Source: Rossellomorea sp. SC111
Lineage (GTDB): Bacteria > Bacillota > Bacilli > Bacillales > Bacillaceae_B
Reading direction: 5' to 3'
DNA length: 64,000 nt
Assembly (NCBI RefSeq): GCF_024733565.1
Contig: NZ_JANIOC010000007.1
Coordinates: forward strand, 178,412-242,411
Shown here: piece after piece, positions 1 to 8,979 of the stretch
Layout of the letters: the number at the start of each line of letters is the position of its first letter
How positions within the stretch are numbered: position 1 is the stretch's first letter
Made by a program: the position numbers and the translations under genes
Notes under the pieces: model-generated
Seen by the model: the letters and a program-made list of their open reading frames with translations, nothing else
Told to the model about the DNA's origin: nothing
The model's database searches: none

Positions 1-186
1 TTCCGATTTGGTGAGAAAGCGGGGGAAATCTTCTCAAGAGCCGTCCGCCCTGTCATGATGGGCAGGTTGAAACGATACAGAAGCATTCCAGGCCAACAGG
101 TTGCTTATGGCATGTATCGGTCAGCGATAGGGACATCCAAACAAGAAGTGATCATACATGAATCCGAGCAGATCCAGGAGCTTTAG
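1..186 (+). CDS. C-terminal end of an NAD(P)-binding oxidoreductase (partial)
   Basis: Open frame entering from the left edge; the last 61 codons are present, ending in TAG at 184-186. The peptide contains an RLKRYRSIPGQQVAYGMYR segment, which resembles the end of atypical short-chain dehydrogenases of the NAD(P)H-binding/YbjT type (a KYRxIP..xVAxAM pattern). The Rossmann motif and active site lie outside the window, so the substrate cannot be judged. It is followed by a bidirectional terminator shared with the convergent TetR gene. Confidence 0.55.
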   Translation, partial: FRFGEKAGEIFSRAVRPVMMGRLKRYRSIPGQQVAYGMYRSAIGTSKQEVIIHESEQIQEL

Positions 187-202
187 GAAATAGGGGGAAA
201 TG

Positions 203-235
203 ATGAGAGACCCGCATCGGAAGCGGGTCTTTCAT
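203..235. terminator. Bidirectional terminator between oxidoreductase and yerO-like gene
   Basis: A 13-bp stem (203-215 with 223-235, one G-T wobble, loop ATCGGAA) lies between two convergent stop codons. It can end transcription from both sides. Confidence 0.75.
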
Positions 236-237
236 CG

Positions 238-1092
238 TTAAATTTGATAAAAATGCCTCAAAGCATTAATAAGATGCTTCATTGAAGAATCTTCAGCTAA
301 ATTCACAAGCATTCCTTTAATGACGACGGGACGGGTTTTGTCTTTCTGGATTTCTTCTTTAATGACTTCCAGGGAAATCCGGATATTCTCTTCCTCTGCC
401 ATCTCCAGTGCATCCTGGATCAAATGGACAAGCGTCGACTCATTGATTCTGGTAGAAGACGTGAAGTCCTTCACCAGATCATCCAATTTTTCAAAAGAAA
501 GAACCGGCTCATCTCCACTCCTTAGCAAACCTTCGACTAAATCGTCCGTCCGTTTTAATATGAAATGGGACAAGTAAGCAAAGTCCAGATCGATCTTATC
601 CAGCATGACCAGTTCTAAATAAGAATGGAAAAAACCTTGAATCATCATGGTAATGTCCCAGAAATAGGGCTCTATCTTTTTTCCGTATATACCGAATAAT
701 CTTCTTCTGTAATAGCGGTGAGTGTTCATCTTCATCTCGCTTAGGAGATCGTGGATTTCATCATTGAACGGCATGGCGTTCTCTCTGATCTGCATGATGA
801 TGAACTCTTTATGCTTACAAATTTCAATGAGCTGACATTCTAATTGCTTTTGGAATTTCTCATAAGGAGGCAGATCCTCGTTTTCGATCTCGTTCACTTT
901 ATCGGTGATCATCCTAAAATAGTAGTTCATGATCGCGAGCAGAAGAGCTTCCTTTGATTTGAAATACAAATAAAAGGCACCTTTTGATATATCACATTCG
1001 TTCACGATTTCTTGAACGGAGGTAGCGTTAAAGCCTTTCGTGGCAAACAGCTTAATCGATGTTTCAATGATTAATTTTTCTTTTTCTTTCAT
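238..1092 (-). CDS. yerO: TetR-family repressor, divergent from the RND pump gene
   Basis: 284 residues. The N-terminal 50 residues form a TetR helix-turn-helix (SIKLFATKGFNATSVQEIV, then SKGAFYLYFKSKEALL); the rest is the ligand-binding and dimerisation domain. The ATG at 1092 follows an AAGGAGAGG ribosome site. It is divergent from an RND efflux gene, the same arrangement as yerO-swrC of Bacillus subtilis, and the gap between them holds three related palindromes that look like TetR operators. The inferred role is repression of both itself and the pump, relieved when a lipophilic ligand or antimicrobial binds. The symbol is assigned on family plus context; the ligand is unknown. Confidence 0.75.
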   Translation of the reverse strand: MKEKEKLIIETSIKLFATKGFNATSVQEIVNECDISKGAFYLYFKSKEALLLAIMNYYFRMITDKVNEIENEDLPPYEKFQKQLECQLIEICKHKEFIIMQIRENAMPFNDEIHDLLSEMKMNTHRYYRRRLFGIYGKKIEPYFWDITMMIQGFFHSYLELVMLDKIDLDFAYLSHFILKRTDDLVEGLLRSGDEPVLSFEKLDDLVKDFTSSTRINESTLVHLIQDALEMAEEENIRISLEVIKEEIQKDKTRPVVIKGMLVNLAEDSSMKHLINALRHFYQI

Positions 1093-1128
1093 ACTTTCCT
1101 CTCCTTGATAAACTCCTTACGTATATTA

Positions 1129-1142
1129 TGACCGATTGGTCA
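1129..1142. promoter_or_regulatory. TetR-type operator A, yerO side
   Basis: TGACCGATTGGTCA, palindromic at 12 of 14 positions, 37 bases upstream of the repressor start. It shares the TGAC...GGTCA pattern with two more boxes at 1182 and 1215, which suggests autoregulation. Confidence 0.7.
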
Positions 1143-1173
1143 CAAAAAATAAACCTTTTCTTTCATAAGCATA

Positions 1174-1203
1174 TTGACTTATGACTAATCGGTCAGTTAT
1201 ATT
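1174..1203 (+). promoter_or_regulatory. Sigma-A promoter of swrC with an embedded operator
   Basis: A -35 TTGACT (1174-1179) and a -10 TATATT (1198-1203) are separated by 18 bases. Operator B (TGACTAATCGGTCA, 1182-1195) fills most of the spacer, so bound repressor should block polymerase directly. Confidence 0.7.
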
Positions 1204-1214
1204 AGATATTGTTA

Positions 1215-1228
1215 TGACTAGTCGGTCA
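1215..1228. promoter_or_regulatory. TetR-type operator C, downstream of the swrC -10
   Basis: TGACTAGTCGGTCA, just past the predicted start of transcription and before the ribosome site of swrC. With operator B it forms a pair 33 bp apart, about three helical turns, on the pump side. Confidence 0.65.
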
Positions 1229-1255
1229 GAAATAGAGAGAAGGGATGAATACGAC

Positions 1256-4200
1256 GTGAACAGTATTATTAATTTCGTACTTAAAAATAAGTTTGCTGTC
1301 TGGCTGATGACGATCATCGTCATTATTGCAGGCTTATATTCAGGATTTAATATGAAGCTCGAAACCCTGCCTAACATCAATACCCCGATTGTCAGTGTGA
1401 CAACGGTGTATCCGGGGGCTACGCCCGAAGATGTAGCAGACAAGGTGTCCGAACCAATTGAGAAACGGTTGCAGAATCTAAATGGTGTGAATGTTGTCAG
1501 CTCAACTTCCTACCAGAATGCTTCAGCCGTTCAGATAGAATACAAGTTTTCGAAAGATATGGATGAAGCAAAGACCGAAGTGGAAGAGGCTCTTTCTGAT
1601 CTTTCTTTTCCGGACGGAGTGAACGAGCCGGAAGTATCCAGACTGAGCTTTAACGCCTTTCCGGTCATCGCCCTAAGTGTGGCGAATGAAGACCAATCTT
1701 TAGCTCAATTAACATCAACAGTAGAAGATACCATCATTCCTCAGCTCGAGGGAGTGGACGGGGTTGCTTCGGTTCAGGCATCAGGACAGCAAGTGCAAGA
1801 GGCACAGGTTGTTTTTGACCAGGACAAGCTTGCAAAATATGGATTAACGGAAGAAACCGTTCAAAATATCATCAAAGGCTCTGATGTGTCTGCTCCATTA
1901 GGATTATACACGTTCAAAGACAGTCAGAAATCCGTGATGGTTGATGGGAATATTACAACGATTGAAGATTTGAAAGAAATGAAGATCCCTGTGACGACGA
2001 GTGGGGCAACAGCACAAGGACAGGAGGGACAAGGGCAGACTCCTCAGGCACCTGCTGCTGGACAAGCACCTGCAGGCATGAAGGTCCCGACGGTTCAACT
2101 ATCAGATCTTGCTGATATCAAACTGACCGGGAAAGCAGAATCCATTTCCAGAACGAACGGAAAAGAATCCATCGGACTTCAAGTGGTGAAAACAGCAGAC
2201 GCCAATACGGTCGATGTTGTCAATGCCGTCAAAGAAGAAGTCAAAACGTTTGAGAAAGATATCGATGGAGTAGAAATCATTTCTACATTTGACCAGGGTG
2301 AACCGATCGAGGAATCTGTCAGCACGATGCTGAACAAGGCATTATTCGGCGCCATATTTGCGGTCATCATCATTCTCCTGTTCTTACGGGATATCAAATC
2401 GACGCTGATCTCCGTCGTATCGATACCATTATCGCTTTTAATCGCGATTTTACTTTTAAAACAGATGGATATCACGTTGAATATCATGACCCTTGGGGCG
2501 ATGACTGTTGCCATTGGACGTGTTATCGATGATTCCATTGTCGTAGTAGAGAATATCTACCGGAGAATGTCACTGAAAGGTGAATTGCTGAAAGGGAAAG
2601 ACCTGATCCGGGAAGCGACGAAAGAAATGTTCGTTCCGATCGCATCATCAACTATCGTCACAATTGCCGTGTTCCTTCCATTAGGATTGGTTCAAGGCAT
2701 GATAGGTGAGCTATTCCTACCGTTCGCCTTAACAATCGTGTTCGCTCTATTGGCTTCACTTCTTGTTGCTGTCACAATCGTACCGATGCTTGCCCACTCC
2801 ATGTTCAAAAAGGGTGTAGGGAAGAAGCACGTGGAAAAGAAAAGCCGTTTGGCACATTGGTATAAAGGTGTATTGAATTGGACATTGGATCATAAGATCA
2901 TCACGTCGATCCTTGCCATCGCCATGTTGGTCGGAAGCTTGTTCCTTGTGCCGCTTATTGGGGTAAGTTTCCTACCATCCGATGAAGAAAAGATGGTCAT
3001 GGCGACATATAAACCAGATCCCGGTCAAACGGAAGAAGATGTTGAGAAAATCGCACAGGATGCAGAGGAATACTTCCAGGGACGTAAAGACGCTGATACG
3101 ATTCAGTACTCTGTCGGCGGGGAAAATCCGATGAGTCCGGGAAGTTCAAACAATGCAATCTTCTACGTTCAGTATAATGACGATACAGAAAATTTCTCTG
3201 AAGAAAAAGAAAAGGTCATCAAAGACTTGCAGAAATCAACTGACAAAGGGGAATGGGCTTCACAGGACTTCTCGGCAAGTGCCGGCAGCAATGAAATTGT
3301 CGTATACGTGTACGGGGAAACCCTGAAAGACATCGAACCTGTTGTCAACGATATTCAAGACATGATGGAAGACAAGAAAGATTTCAAAAAGGTCGGATCA
3401 AGCATTTCTGAATCCTATGACGAATACTCGTTTGTCGCCGATCAGGATAAACTGAGCGAACTTGGCCTGACGGCAGGTCAAATCGCCATGGAACTTGGTC
3501 AGACACGACAGCGTCCGGTCCTCACAACCTTTGAAAAAGATGGGGAAGAAGTGAATGTATACCTGGATGTTGAAAAAGAAACGTATGAAAGCATCAATGA
3601 CTTAACGGATAAAACGATTCAGTCACCACTGGGCATGGAAGTCCCGATCAAAGACGTCGTTGAGGTTCAGGAAGGTAAAACGTCAGATACCGTATCACGA
3701 CGGGACGGAAAAGTATTTGCTCAAGTGAGTGGAGAACTGAAGACCGATGATGTGTCGAAAGCATCTCAGGATATCAAGAAAGAAATCGATAAACTAGATG
3801 TACCATCAAGCGTGGACGTGAATATGGGTGGAGTGACAGAAGATATTCAGGAATCCTTCACGCAACTCGGATTAGCGATGCTTGCAGCAATTGCGATCGT
3901 CTACCTCATCCTTGTCATTACATTCGGTGGCGGTCTTGCACCATTTGCCATCCTGTTCTCACTGCCATTCACAATTATCGGAGCATTGGTAGGGTTATTG
4001 ATCGCAGGAGAAACAATCAGTATCTCTTCTATGATCGGGGCACTGATGCTGATCGGTATCGTTGTGACGAATGCCATCGTACTCGTCGACCGTGTGATTC
4101 ATAAGGAAAAAGAAGGTCTATCCACACGGGAAGCATTACTCGAAGCCGGTTCCACCCGACTCCGCCCGATCCTTATGACAGCCATTGCCACAATCGGGGC

Positions 4201-4387
4201 CCTGTTCCCACTGGCACTCGGCCTTGAAGGAAGCGGACTGATTTCGAAAGGCCTCGGTGTCACGGTTATTGGAGGATTGACCAGTTCGACTCTCTTAACG
4301 CTTGTCATCGTACCGATCGTGTATGAAATCCTGATGAAAATCAAAGGGAAGATCGGTGGACGTAAACGTAAAGTAGTGAAAGAATAG
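1256..4387 (+). CDS. swrC: RND-family efflux transporter SwrC
   Basis: 1043 residues from the GTG at 1256, chosen because the protein then begins with the family-like MNSIINFVLKNKFAVWL, an AGAAGGGA ribosome site lies 11 bases upstream, and operators and promoter fall before it. The layout is that of an HAE1-type RND pump: a membrane helix near residue 12-30, a large extracellular porter domain, a six-helix block around 370-530, a second porter domain, and a final six-helix block. The conserved RVIDDSIVVVENIYRR stretch carries the helix-4 aspartates used for proton transfer. An unusual Gln/Ala/Pro-rich insert (QGQEGQGQTPQAPAAGQ) interrupts the first porter domain. In B. subtilis SwrC confers surfactin resistance and supports swarming; the substrate here is inferred. 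Confidence 0.9.
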   Translation: MNSIINFVLKNKFAVWLMTIIVIIAGLYSGFNMKLETLPNINTPIVSVTTVYPGATPEDVADKVSEPIEKRLQNLNGVNVVSSTSYQNASAVQIEYKFSKDMDEAKTEVEEALSDLSFPDGVNEPEVSRLSFNAFPVIALSVANEDQSLAQLTSTVEDTIIPQLEGVDGVASVQASGQQVQEAQVVFDQDKLAKYGLTEETVQNIIKGSDVSAPLGLYTFKDSQKSVMVDGNITTIEDLKEMKIPVTTSGATAQGQEGQGQTPQAPAAGQAPAGMKVPTVQLSDLADIKLTGKAESISRTNGKESIGLQVVKTADANTVDVVNAVKEEVKTFEKDIDGVEIISTFDQGEPIEESVSTMLNKALFGAIFAVIIILLFLRDIKSTLISVVSIPLSLLIAILLLKQMDITLNIMTLGAMTVAIGRVIDDSIVVVENIYRRMSLKGELLKGKDLIREATKEMFVPIASSTIVTIAVFLPLGLVQGMIGELFLPFALTIVFALLASLLVAVTIVPMLAHSMFKKGVGKKHVEKKSRLAHWYKGVLNWTLDHKIITSILAIAMLVGSLFLVPLIGVSFLPSDEEKMVMATYKPDPGQTEEDVEKIAQDAEEYFQGRKDADTIQYSVGGENPMSPGSSNNAIFYVQYNDDTENFSEEKEKVIKDLQKSTDKGEWASQDFSASAGSNEIVVYVYGETLKDIEPVVNDIQDMMEDKKDFKKVGSSISESYDEYSFVADQDKLSELGLTAGQIAMELGQTRQRPVLTTFEKDGEEVNVYLDVEKETYESINDLTDKTIQSPLGMEVPIKDVVEVQEGKTSDTVSRRDGKVFAQVSGELKTDDVSKASQDIKKEIDKLDVPSSVDVNMGGVTEDIQESFTQLGLAMLAAIAIVYLILVITFGGGLAPFAILFSLPFTIIGALVGLLIAGETISISSMIGALMLIGIVVTNAIVLVDRVIHKEKEGLSTREALLEAGSTRLRPILMTAIATIGALFPLALGLEGSGLISKGLGVTVIGGLTSSTLLTLVIVPIVYEILMKIKGKIGGRKRKVVKE

Positions 4388-4395
4388 TTTGATAA

Positions 4396-4425
4396 AGAGG
4401 CAGTCCTGTATGGGGCTGCTTTTTT
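4396..4425 (+). terminator. swrC terminator
   Basis: A GC-rich stem (4400-4406 with 4413-4419, one G-T pair) is extended by A-T pairs and ends in TTTTTT directly after the stop codon. Confidence 0.75.
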
Positions 4426-4554
4426 GATTATAGAGACGGGCTCTTGATAGGATTGTTCATAGTTGGAATAGCTTTGCCGGAACCAGTCACGGGCAGGCCC
4501 GTAAACAGAATGGATACTAACCATAAAAATTTTTAAAGTTTTCTAAAAATAGTA

Positions 4555-4583
4555 TTGATTCCAACAAAAGTCTGGACTATAAT
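4555..4583 (+). promoter_or_regulatory. Sigma-A promoter of the LacI-family gene
   Basis: TTGATT at 4555-4560, a spacer of exactly 17 bases, then a consensus TATAAT at 4578-4583. Confidence 0.8.
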
Positions 4584-4592
4584 AACAATTAA

Positions 4593-4606
4593 CGAAAGCG
4601 CTTTCG
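4593..4606. promoter_or_regulatory. LacI-type operator before the regulator gene
   Basis: CGAAAGCGCTTTCG, a perfect 14-bp palindrome just after the expected transcription start. It matches two near-identical boxes before the binding-protein gene (5673, 5708), so the regulator probably controls itself and the transport operon. The site also resembles a catabolite-responsive element, so CcpA could compete. Confidence 0.75.
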
Positions 4607-4623
4607 ATGAAGAGGAGACAGTA

Positions 4624-5649
4624 ATGGTTACAATCTATGACTTAGCAAAACGCACTGGGTTTTCCAGTACGACCGTTTCAAAGGCTCTTAATAATTACAC
4701 AGATGTGAGTCAAAAAACGAAGCAAAAAATCCTCGATGCAGCGGCGGAAATGGGTTATTTACCCAATGCTCATGCCCAGTCTCTATCGACGAAGAAATCC
4801 TGGACGATCGGGGTCATGTTTGCAGAGGACAATGAGGTCGGGTTGAAACATCCTTTCTTCAGCGCCCTTATTGAAAGTTTCCGCAAGTATGTGGAACGGG
4901 AAGGCTATGATTTGATCTTTGCTTCACGGAACCTCCGGAATCGGGATACAAGTTATCTTGAGCACTTCTTGTATCGTGCCGTGGATGGAATCGTTGTGAT
5001 CTGCTCAGATCCCAATGATCCACAGGTTCAGGATATGATCAATAATCACGTGCCGATTGTCGTGATCGATATGAGCAATCAGAACTGCAGTGTTGTTTAT
5101 TCCGATAATATTGAAGGTGGAAGATTGGCTGTGAGTTATCTTCATTCTTTGGGTCACACCCGAATCGCCCATATTTCAGGTGATCCGTCGATCGATGCCG
5201 GAGCACAGCGGATCAAGGGATTCACTAAGGGAATGGATGAACAGGAACTCCCAATTCTTGATGGGTATCTTGTTAACGGCGGGATGTTCTCGATTGCAGA
5301 AGGAAGAGCTGCAATGGAAAGGCTTCTCGCGCTGGAAACAGTCCCAACAGCAGTCTTCGTAGCAGGTGACCATATGGCAATCGGTGCCATGGAAGCCATC
5401 AAAGAGAAGGGGTTAAGGGTCCCTGAGGATATTTCAATCATCGGGTATGATGATATTGAAATGTCTTCCTACCTCACACCGAAGCTCACCACCGTCAGAC
5501 AGGATACCGACCAGATCGGTGCACGTGCAGGACAGTTACTAATGAAGCAGATCATCCAGAAGAAGAAGCTGATAACGACAGAAGTCATTCCGGTGGACCT
5601 CATCATCAGGGAATCTTGTACAGTGGCAAAAAAAGAAAAAAAGAAATAA
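4624..5649 (+). CDS. LacI-family regulator of the beta-glucoside operon
   Basis: 341 residues from the ATG at 4624 (GAGGAG 7 bases upstream). The N-terminus MVTIYDLAKRTGFSSTTVSKALNNY is a LacI DNA-binding helix-turn-helix followed by a hinge. The rest is a periplasmic-binding-protein-like sugar-sensing core with typical patches (VVIDMSNQN near the middle, SIIGYDDIEMSSYLTPKLTTV near the end). It sits just upstream of, and reads in the same direction as, the binding-protein/permease/glycosidase genes, with matching palindromes before both units. The inferred role is a repressor released by an imported beta-glucoside. Confidence 0.85.
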   Translation: MVTIYDLAKRTGFSSTTVSKALNNYTDVSQKTKQKILDAAAEMGYLPNAHAQSLSTKKSWTIGVMFAEDNEVGLKHPFFSALIESFRKYVEREGYDLIFASRNLRNRDTSYLEHFLYRAVDGIVVICSDPNDPQVQDMINNHVPIVVIDMSNQNCSVVYSDNIEGGRLAVSYLHSLGHTRIAHISGDPSIDAGAQRIKGFTKGMDEQELPILDGYLVNGGMFSIAEGRAAMERLLALETVPTAVFVAGDHMAIGAMEAIKEKGLRVPEDISIIGYDDIEMSSYLTPKLTTVRQDTDQIGARAGQLLMKQIIQKKKLITTEVIPVDLIIRESCTVAKKEKKK

Positions 5650-5672
5650 TCTTATATTTTTTTTATGAATTT

Positions 5673-5686
5673 CGAAACCGGTTTCG
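5673..5686. promoter_or_regulatory. LacI-type operator 1 of the transport operon
   Basis: CGAAACCGGTTTCG, a perfect 14-bp palindrome in the gap between regulator and binding-protein gene. Its centre lies 35 bp from the second box, so a tetramer could bridge them. Confidence 0.75.
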
Positions 5687-5707
5687 GAATTTTTAATTGA
5701 AAGTGAA

Positions 5708-5721
5708 CGAAACCGCTTTCG
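5708..5721. promoter_or_regulatory. LacI-type operator 2 of the transport operon
   Basis: CGAAACCGCTTTCG, a palindrome apart from its central pair, overlapping the likely promoter (a TTGAAA lies at 5697-5702; I could not settle the -10). Confidence 0.7.
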
Positions 5722-5755
5722 CCTTAATAATTACCAATGAAAAAGGGGGATTAAG

Positions 5756-7066
5756 ATGAAGAAGATTTTGACAATATTCATGACTGTGGTACTGGTTGCA
5801 GGGGTACTTTCGGCCTGTTCGGGAGATTCCAAATCGTCTGGCTCAAAAGATAAAGACGTAGATTTAAAGGTTTGGTCCTTCACGGATGAACTGAAGAAAC
5901 CGATCACGAAGTTTGAAGAGAAAAATGGTGTAAAAGTAGAATTGACGATCGTTCCGATTGCCGATTATCCGACAAAATTAAAGCCTGTTCTTGAAAGTGG
6001 CGTTGGGGCACCTGATGTCTTCACTGGAGAAATCGCGTTCCTGAAACAATGGGTCGACGCAGGATACTGGGAAAACTTATCAGAAAAGCCATACAATGTT
6101 GATGAAATCAAAGATAAATATGTACCATATGTGTTCGACTTAGGTAAAGATAAGGACGGAAATGTAAGGGCTTTATCTTGGCAAACGACTCCTGGTGGAA
6201 TTTTCTACCGAAGAAGCATCGCGAAAGAAGTGCTTGGTACAGATGATCCAACAGAAGTAGGAAACATGATGAACTCAATGGACAATGTCTTCAAAGTGGC
6301 TGAAAAGATGAAGGAAAAAGGGTACAGCATGTTCCCGGATGAGGGCTCAATCCGCTGGTTCTCACAAGGAGATAATCCACAACCTTGGGTGAATGACAAA
6401 AATGAGTTGCAACTGACAGATGAAAAGATCGAATATATGGAATCTGCAAAGAAACTTCGCGAAAATAGCTATACAGCTCTTGCTGCTGAATGGTCCCCAT
6501 CTTGGTTCGAAGCGATGGATAAGCCCATCAAAATGAAAGAAAACGGCAAAGAGAAAGAAACACAAGTATTCTCCTATGTTCTTCCGACTTGGGGACTCCA
6601 CAGCGTTCTGAAAACGAATGTAAAGGAAACTACTGGTGACTGGGCCGTGACAAGTGGACCAAGCCCGTACTTCTGGGGTGGAACATGGTTAGGGGTTTAC
6701 AACAAATCAGAAAACAAAGAACTTGCTTATGACTTTGTGAAAATGATGACTCAAGATGATGAATTCCTGACAGATTGGGCGAAAGAAACGGGTGATGTCC
6801 TAGCATACAATCCGGTAACAAATGCGATCAAGGATGACTTTAGCAGTGAATTCCTTGGCGGACAGAACAACTATCAATTCTTCCTTGAGCAGGCGAAAGA
6901 AATCGAGCCTGGTATTGTAACGAAGTATGATCAACAGCTTGATACGTTCTATGGAAACGCTGTTCAGCAGTATGTGGATGGAAAGAAGTCCAAAGACGAA
7001 GCCATTAAAGAATTCTATAAAAAAGCTCAAAACGCTTATCCGGATATAAAAGTACCGAAAAACTAA
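5756..7066 (+). CDS. Sugar ABC transporter substrate-binding lipoprotein
   Basis: 436 residues. A lipoprotein signal peptide ends in the lipobox LSAC (18-21) with Cys21 as lipidation site, followed by a Ser/Lys/Gly-rich linker. The mature part is a family-1 extracellular solute-binding protein, rich in Trp and Tyr that typically stack on sugar rings (PYFWGGTWLGVYN, WSPSWFEAM). It is anchored outside the membrane and would deliver sugar to the two permeases that follow. Neighbouring GH1 and GH30 enzymes suggest a beta-linked gluco-oligosaccharide as ligand, which is an inference. The ATG follows AAAAAGGGGG. Confidence 0.88.
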   Translation: MKKILTIFMTVVLVAGVLSACSGDSKSSGSKDKDVDLKVWSFTDELKKPITKFEEKNGVKVELTIVPIADYPTKLKPVLESGVGAPDVFTGEIAFLKQWVDAGYWENLSEKPYNVDEIKDKYVPYVFDLGKDKDGNVRALSWQTTPGGIFYRRSIAKEVLGTDDPTEVGNMMNSMDNVFKVAEKMKEKGYSMFPDEGSIRWFSQGDNPQPWVNDKNELQLTDEKIEYMESAKKLRENSYTALAAEWSPSWFEAMDKPIKMKENGKEKETQVFSYVLPTWGLHSVLKTNVKETTGDWAVTSGPSPYFWGGTWLGVYNKSENKELAYDFVKMMTQDDEFLTDWAKETGDVLAYNPVTNAIKDDFSSEFLGGQNNYQFFLEQAKEIEPGIVTKYDQQLDTFYGNAVQQYVDGKKSKDEAIKEFYKKAQNAYPDIKVPKN

Positions 7067-7144
7067 GAAGTAAAAATCAGTGGCAGGTGATGTGATTCCA
7101 TGTCACCTGCCGATAATCTATTAACAACTAGGGGGGGCTGGGGA

Positions 7145-8044
7145 ATGAAGAAAGTAGATCGATATGGTTATCTATTTATTGCCCCGTTTTGGATCATCTT
7201 TTTAATATTCAGCATTTATCCTGTTGCTCTTACATTCTACTACAGCTTTACGAACTATTCAGGAAGCGGGACAGCGGAAGTAATCGGTCTTGCCAACTAT
7301 ACCCGTTTACTCACGGACAGCTATTTTGTGGAAGCTTTTTTTAACACGTGGAAAATATGGGGAATCAACTTTGCCCTGCAAATCGGTCTGGCCCTAGTAC
7401 TCGCATTAATCTTCTCTGATATGAGAATGAAGTTGAAAGGTTTGGCATTTTTCAGATCGATCTTTTATTTACCTAATTTAATCACCATCAGTTCGGTCGC
7501 TCTGCTGTTCGGTATCTTACTTGACTGGCAGCACGGATCATTAAATATGATTCTATTAAATATAGGTCTTATATCAGAACCGATTAATTGGCTGAACGAA
7601 CCTGCGACTGCCCAACTTTCCGTTTCCCTGATCCTTACCTGGATGTGGTTCGGCCATTCGTTCATTGTCGTCATGGCGGGGGTTTCCGGAATATCAAAGG
7701 ACTACTATGAGGCCGCTTTGATTGATGGAGCAAACAGATGGCAGACTTTTACGAAAATCACGGTTCCTTTATTAAAACCGATCTTACTTTATATCATGAT
7801 CACATCCCTGATCGGCGGCCTTCAATTGTTTGATCTGCCTATGCTTCTGACAGACGGAATCGGTTCTCCTGATGGATCACTGAATACCATGGTGCTGTAT
7901 CTGTACAATCAGGCATTCAAGTTTAATAACTATGGATATGCTTCAGCTGTCGCATATGGATTGTTCGTCATTACCTTGATCTTCTCGGCGATTGTCTTCA
8001 AAGGGATGTATGGAAATGAACGCAAACAAGCAAGGAAGGTGTAA
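7145..8044 (+). CDS. Sugar ABC transporter permease (MalF/UgpA type)
   Basis: 299 residues from the ATG at 7145, preceded by an AGGGGGGG ribosome site; an in-frame upstream ATG at 7100 lacks one. About six membrane helices begin with RYGYLFIAPFWIIFLIFSIYP. The EAA loop that contacts the ATPase reads EAALIDGANRWQTFTKITVPLLKP, as expected for the MalF-type subunit of CUT1 sugar importers. It pairs with the next permease. No ATP-binding subunit is encoded nearby, so a shared MsmX-like ATPase elsewhere is probably used, as is common in Bacillus. Confidence 0.88.
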   Translation: MKKVDRYGYLFIAPFWIIFLIFSIYPVALTFYYSFTNYSGSGTAEVIGLANYTRLLTDSYFVEAFFNTWKIWGINFALQIGLALVLALIFSDMRMKLKGLAFFRSIFYLPNLITISSVALLFGILLDWQHGSLNMILLNIGLISEPINWLNEPATAQLSVSLILTWMWFGHSFIVVMAGVSGISKDYYEAALIDGANRWQTFTKITVPLLKPILLYIMITSLIGGLQLFDLPMLLTDGIGSPDGSLNTMVLYLYNQAFKFNNYGYASAVAYGLFVITLIFSAIVFKGMYGNERKQARKV

Positions 8045-8046
8045 GC

Positions 8047-8964
8047 ATGTTGGGAAAAACAGCTGTAGAAAAAAATGTACCGACTCAAAAGGTTGAAAAG
8101 TCAAAGCCTGAACTTCTGCCACATGAGTCCAAACTGAAGACCAGAAATACCATTGTGAAGAGCATCATCTACATCGTACTTGTGTTGATGGCGATTATCT
8201 GCTTCATCCCATTCCTTATGATGCTTGTAAATGCGACAAGATCAAATGAAGCGATCCTGTCAGGATTCACCTTGATACCGGGAAGTTCTTTAGTTGAAAA
8301 CTACACCACGATGATGGAGTACGTAAACATCTGGTCGGGGTTCAAGAATAGTCTGATCATCTCTGTCCTTACAACTTTATTATCAGGATATTTCTCAGCT
8401 TTGACTGCCTATGGATTCGCCTTTTACACATTCAGGGGGAAGAATTTCCTGTTCGTCTTCATGCTTGTGATGATGATGGTTCCAGGACAATTGGGGCTGA
8501 TTGGCTTCTACGAACTGAGTAAGAATCTGGGAATCCTTGATTCTTTCATTCCACTGATCGTTCCGGCTATAGCAAGTCCGTTTGTCGTATTCTTCTTAAG
8601 ACAATACATCCAGACGACGCTTCATCCAAGTTTAATAGAAGCTGCCCGTATCGATGGGGCAAGTGAGTTCAAGATTTTCCATACGGTGGCCATTCCGATC
8701 ATGATGCCGGCCGTTGCGACGATGTCGATTTTCACGTTCATCGGATCATGGAATAACTACATCATGCCACTCGTGATCCTGTTCTCACCTGAGAAATATA
8801 CGCTGCCTGTATTGATGGGATTCTTGAAGGGATCTCAAGTAGCACAAAATTTAGGTTCAATGTACTTAGGGATCGCGATTTCAGTCGTACCAATCATGAT
8901 TGCCTTCCTATTCCTGTCTAAATATATCGTCAACAGCATTTCAGCAGGATCAATCAAAGAATAG
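8047..8964 (+). CDS. Sugar ABC transporter permease (MalG type)
   Basis: 305 residues starting 2 bases after the previous stop; its AAGGAAGG ribosome site lies inside the end of that gene. A polar N-terminal tail of about 38 residues precedes six membrane helices. The EAA loop is EAARIDGASEFKIFHTVAIPIMMP, typical of the MalG/AraQ subunit of CUT1 importers. With the preceding permease it forms the membrane channel of the beta-glucoside importer. Confidence 0.88.
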   Translation: MLGKTAVEKNVPTQKVEKSKPELLPHESKLKTRNTIVKSIIYIVLVLMAIICFIPFLMMLVNATRSNEAILSGFTLIPGSSLVENYTTMMEYVNIWSGFKNSLIISVLTTLLSGYFSALTAYGFAFYTFRGKNFLFVFMLVMMMVPGQLGLIGFYELSKNLGILDSFIPLIVPAIASPFVVFFLRQYIQTTLHPSLIEAARIDGASEFKIFHTVAIPIMMPAVATMSIFTFIGSWNNYIMPLVILFSPEKYTLPVLMGFLKGSQVAQNLGSMYLGIAISVVPIMIAFLFLSKYIVNSISAGSIKE

Positions 8965-8979
8965 AGGAGAGAATGACCT

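Noticed and set aside
1181..1255. N-terminal extension of SwrC starting at ATG 1181
   Set aside because: It would run through the -10 box and two operators and has no ribosome site; the GTG at 1256 gives the family N-terminus.
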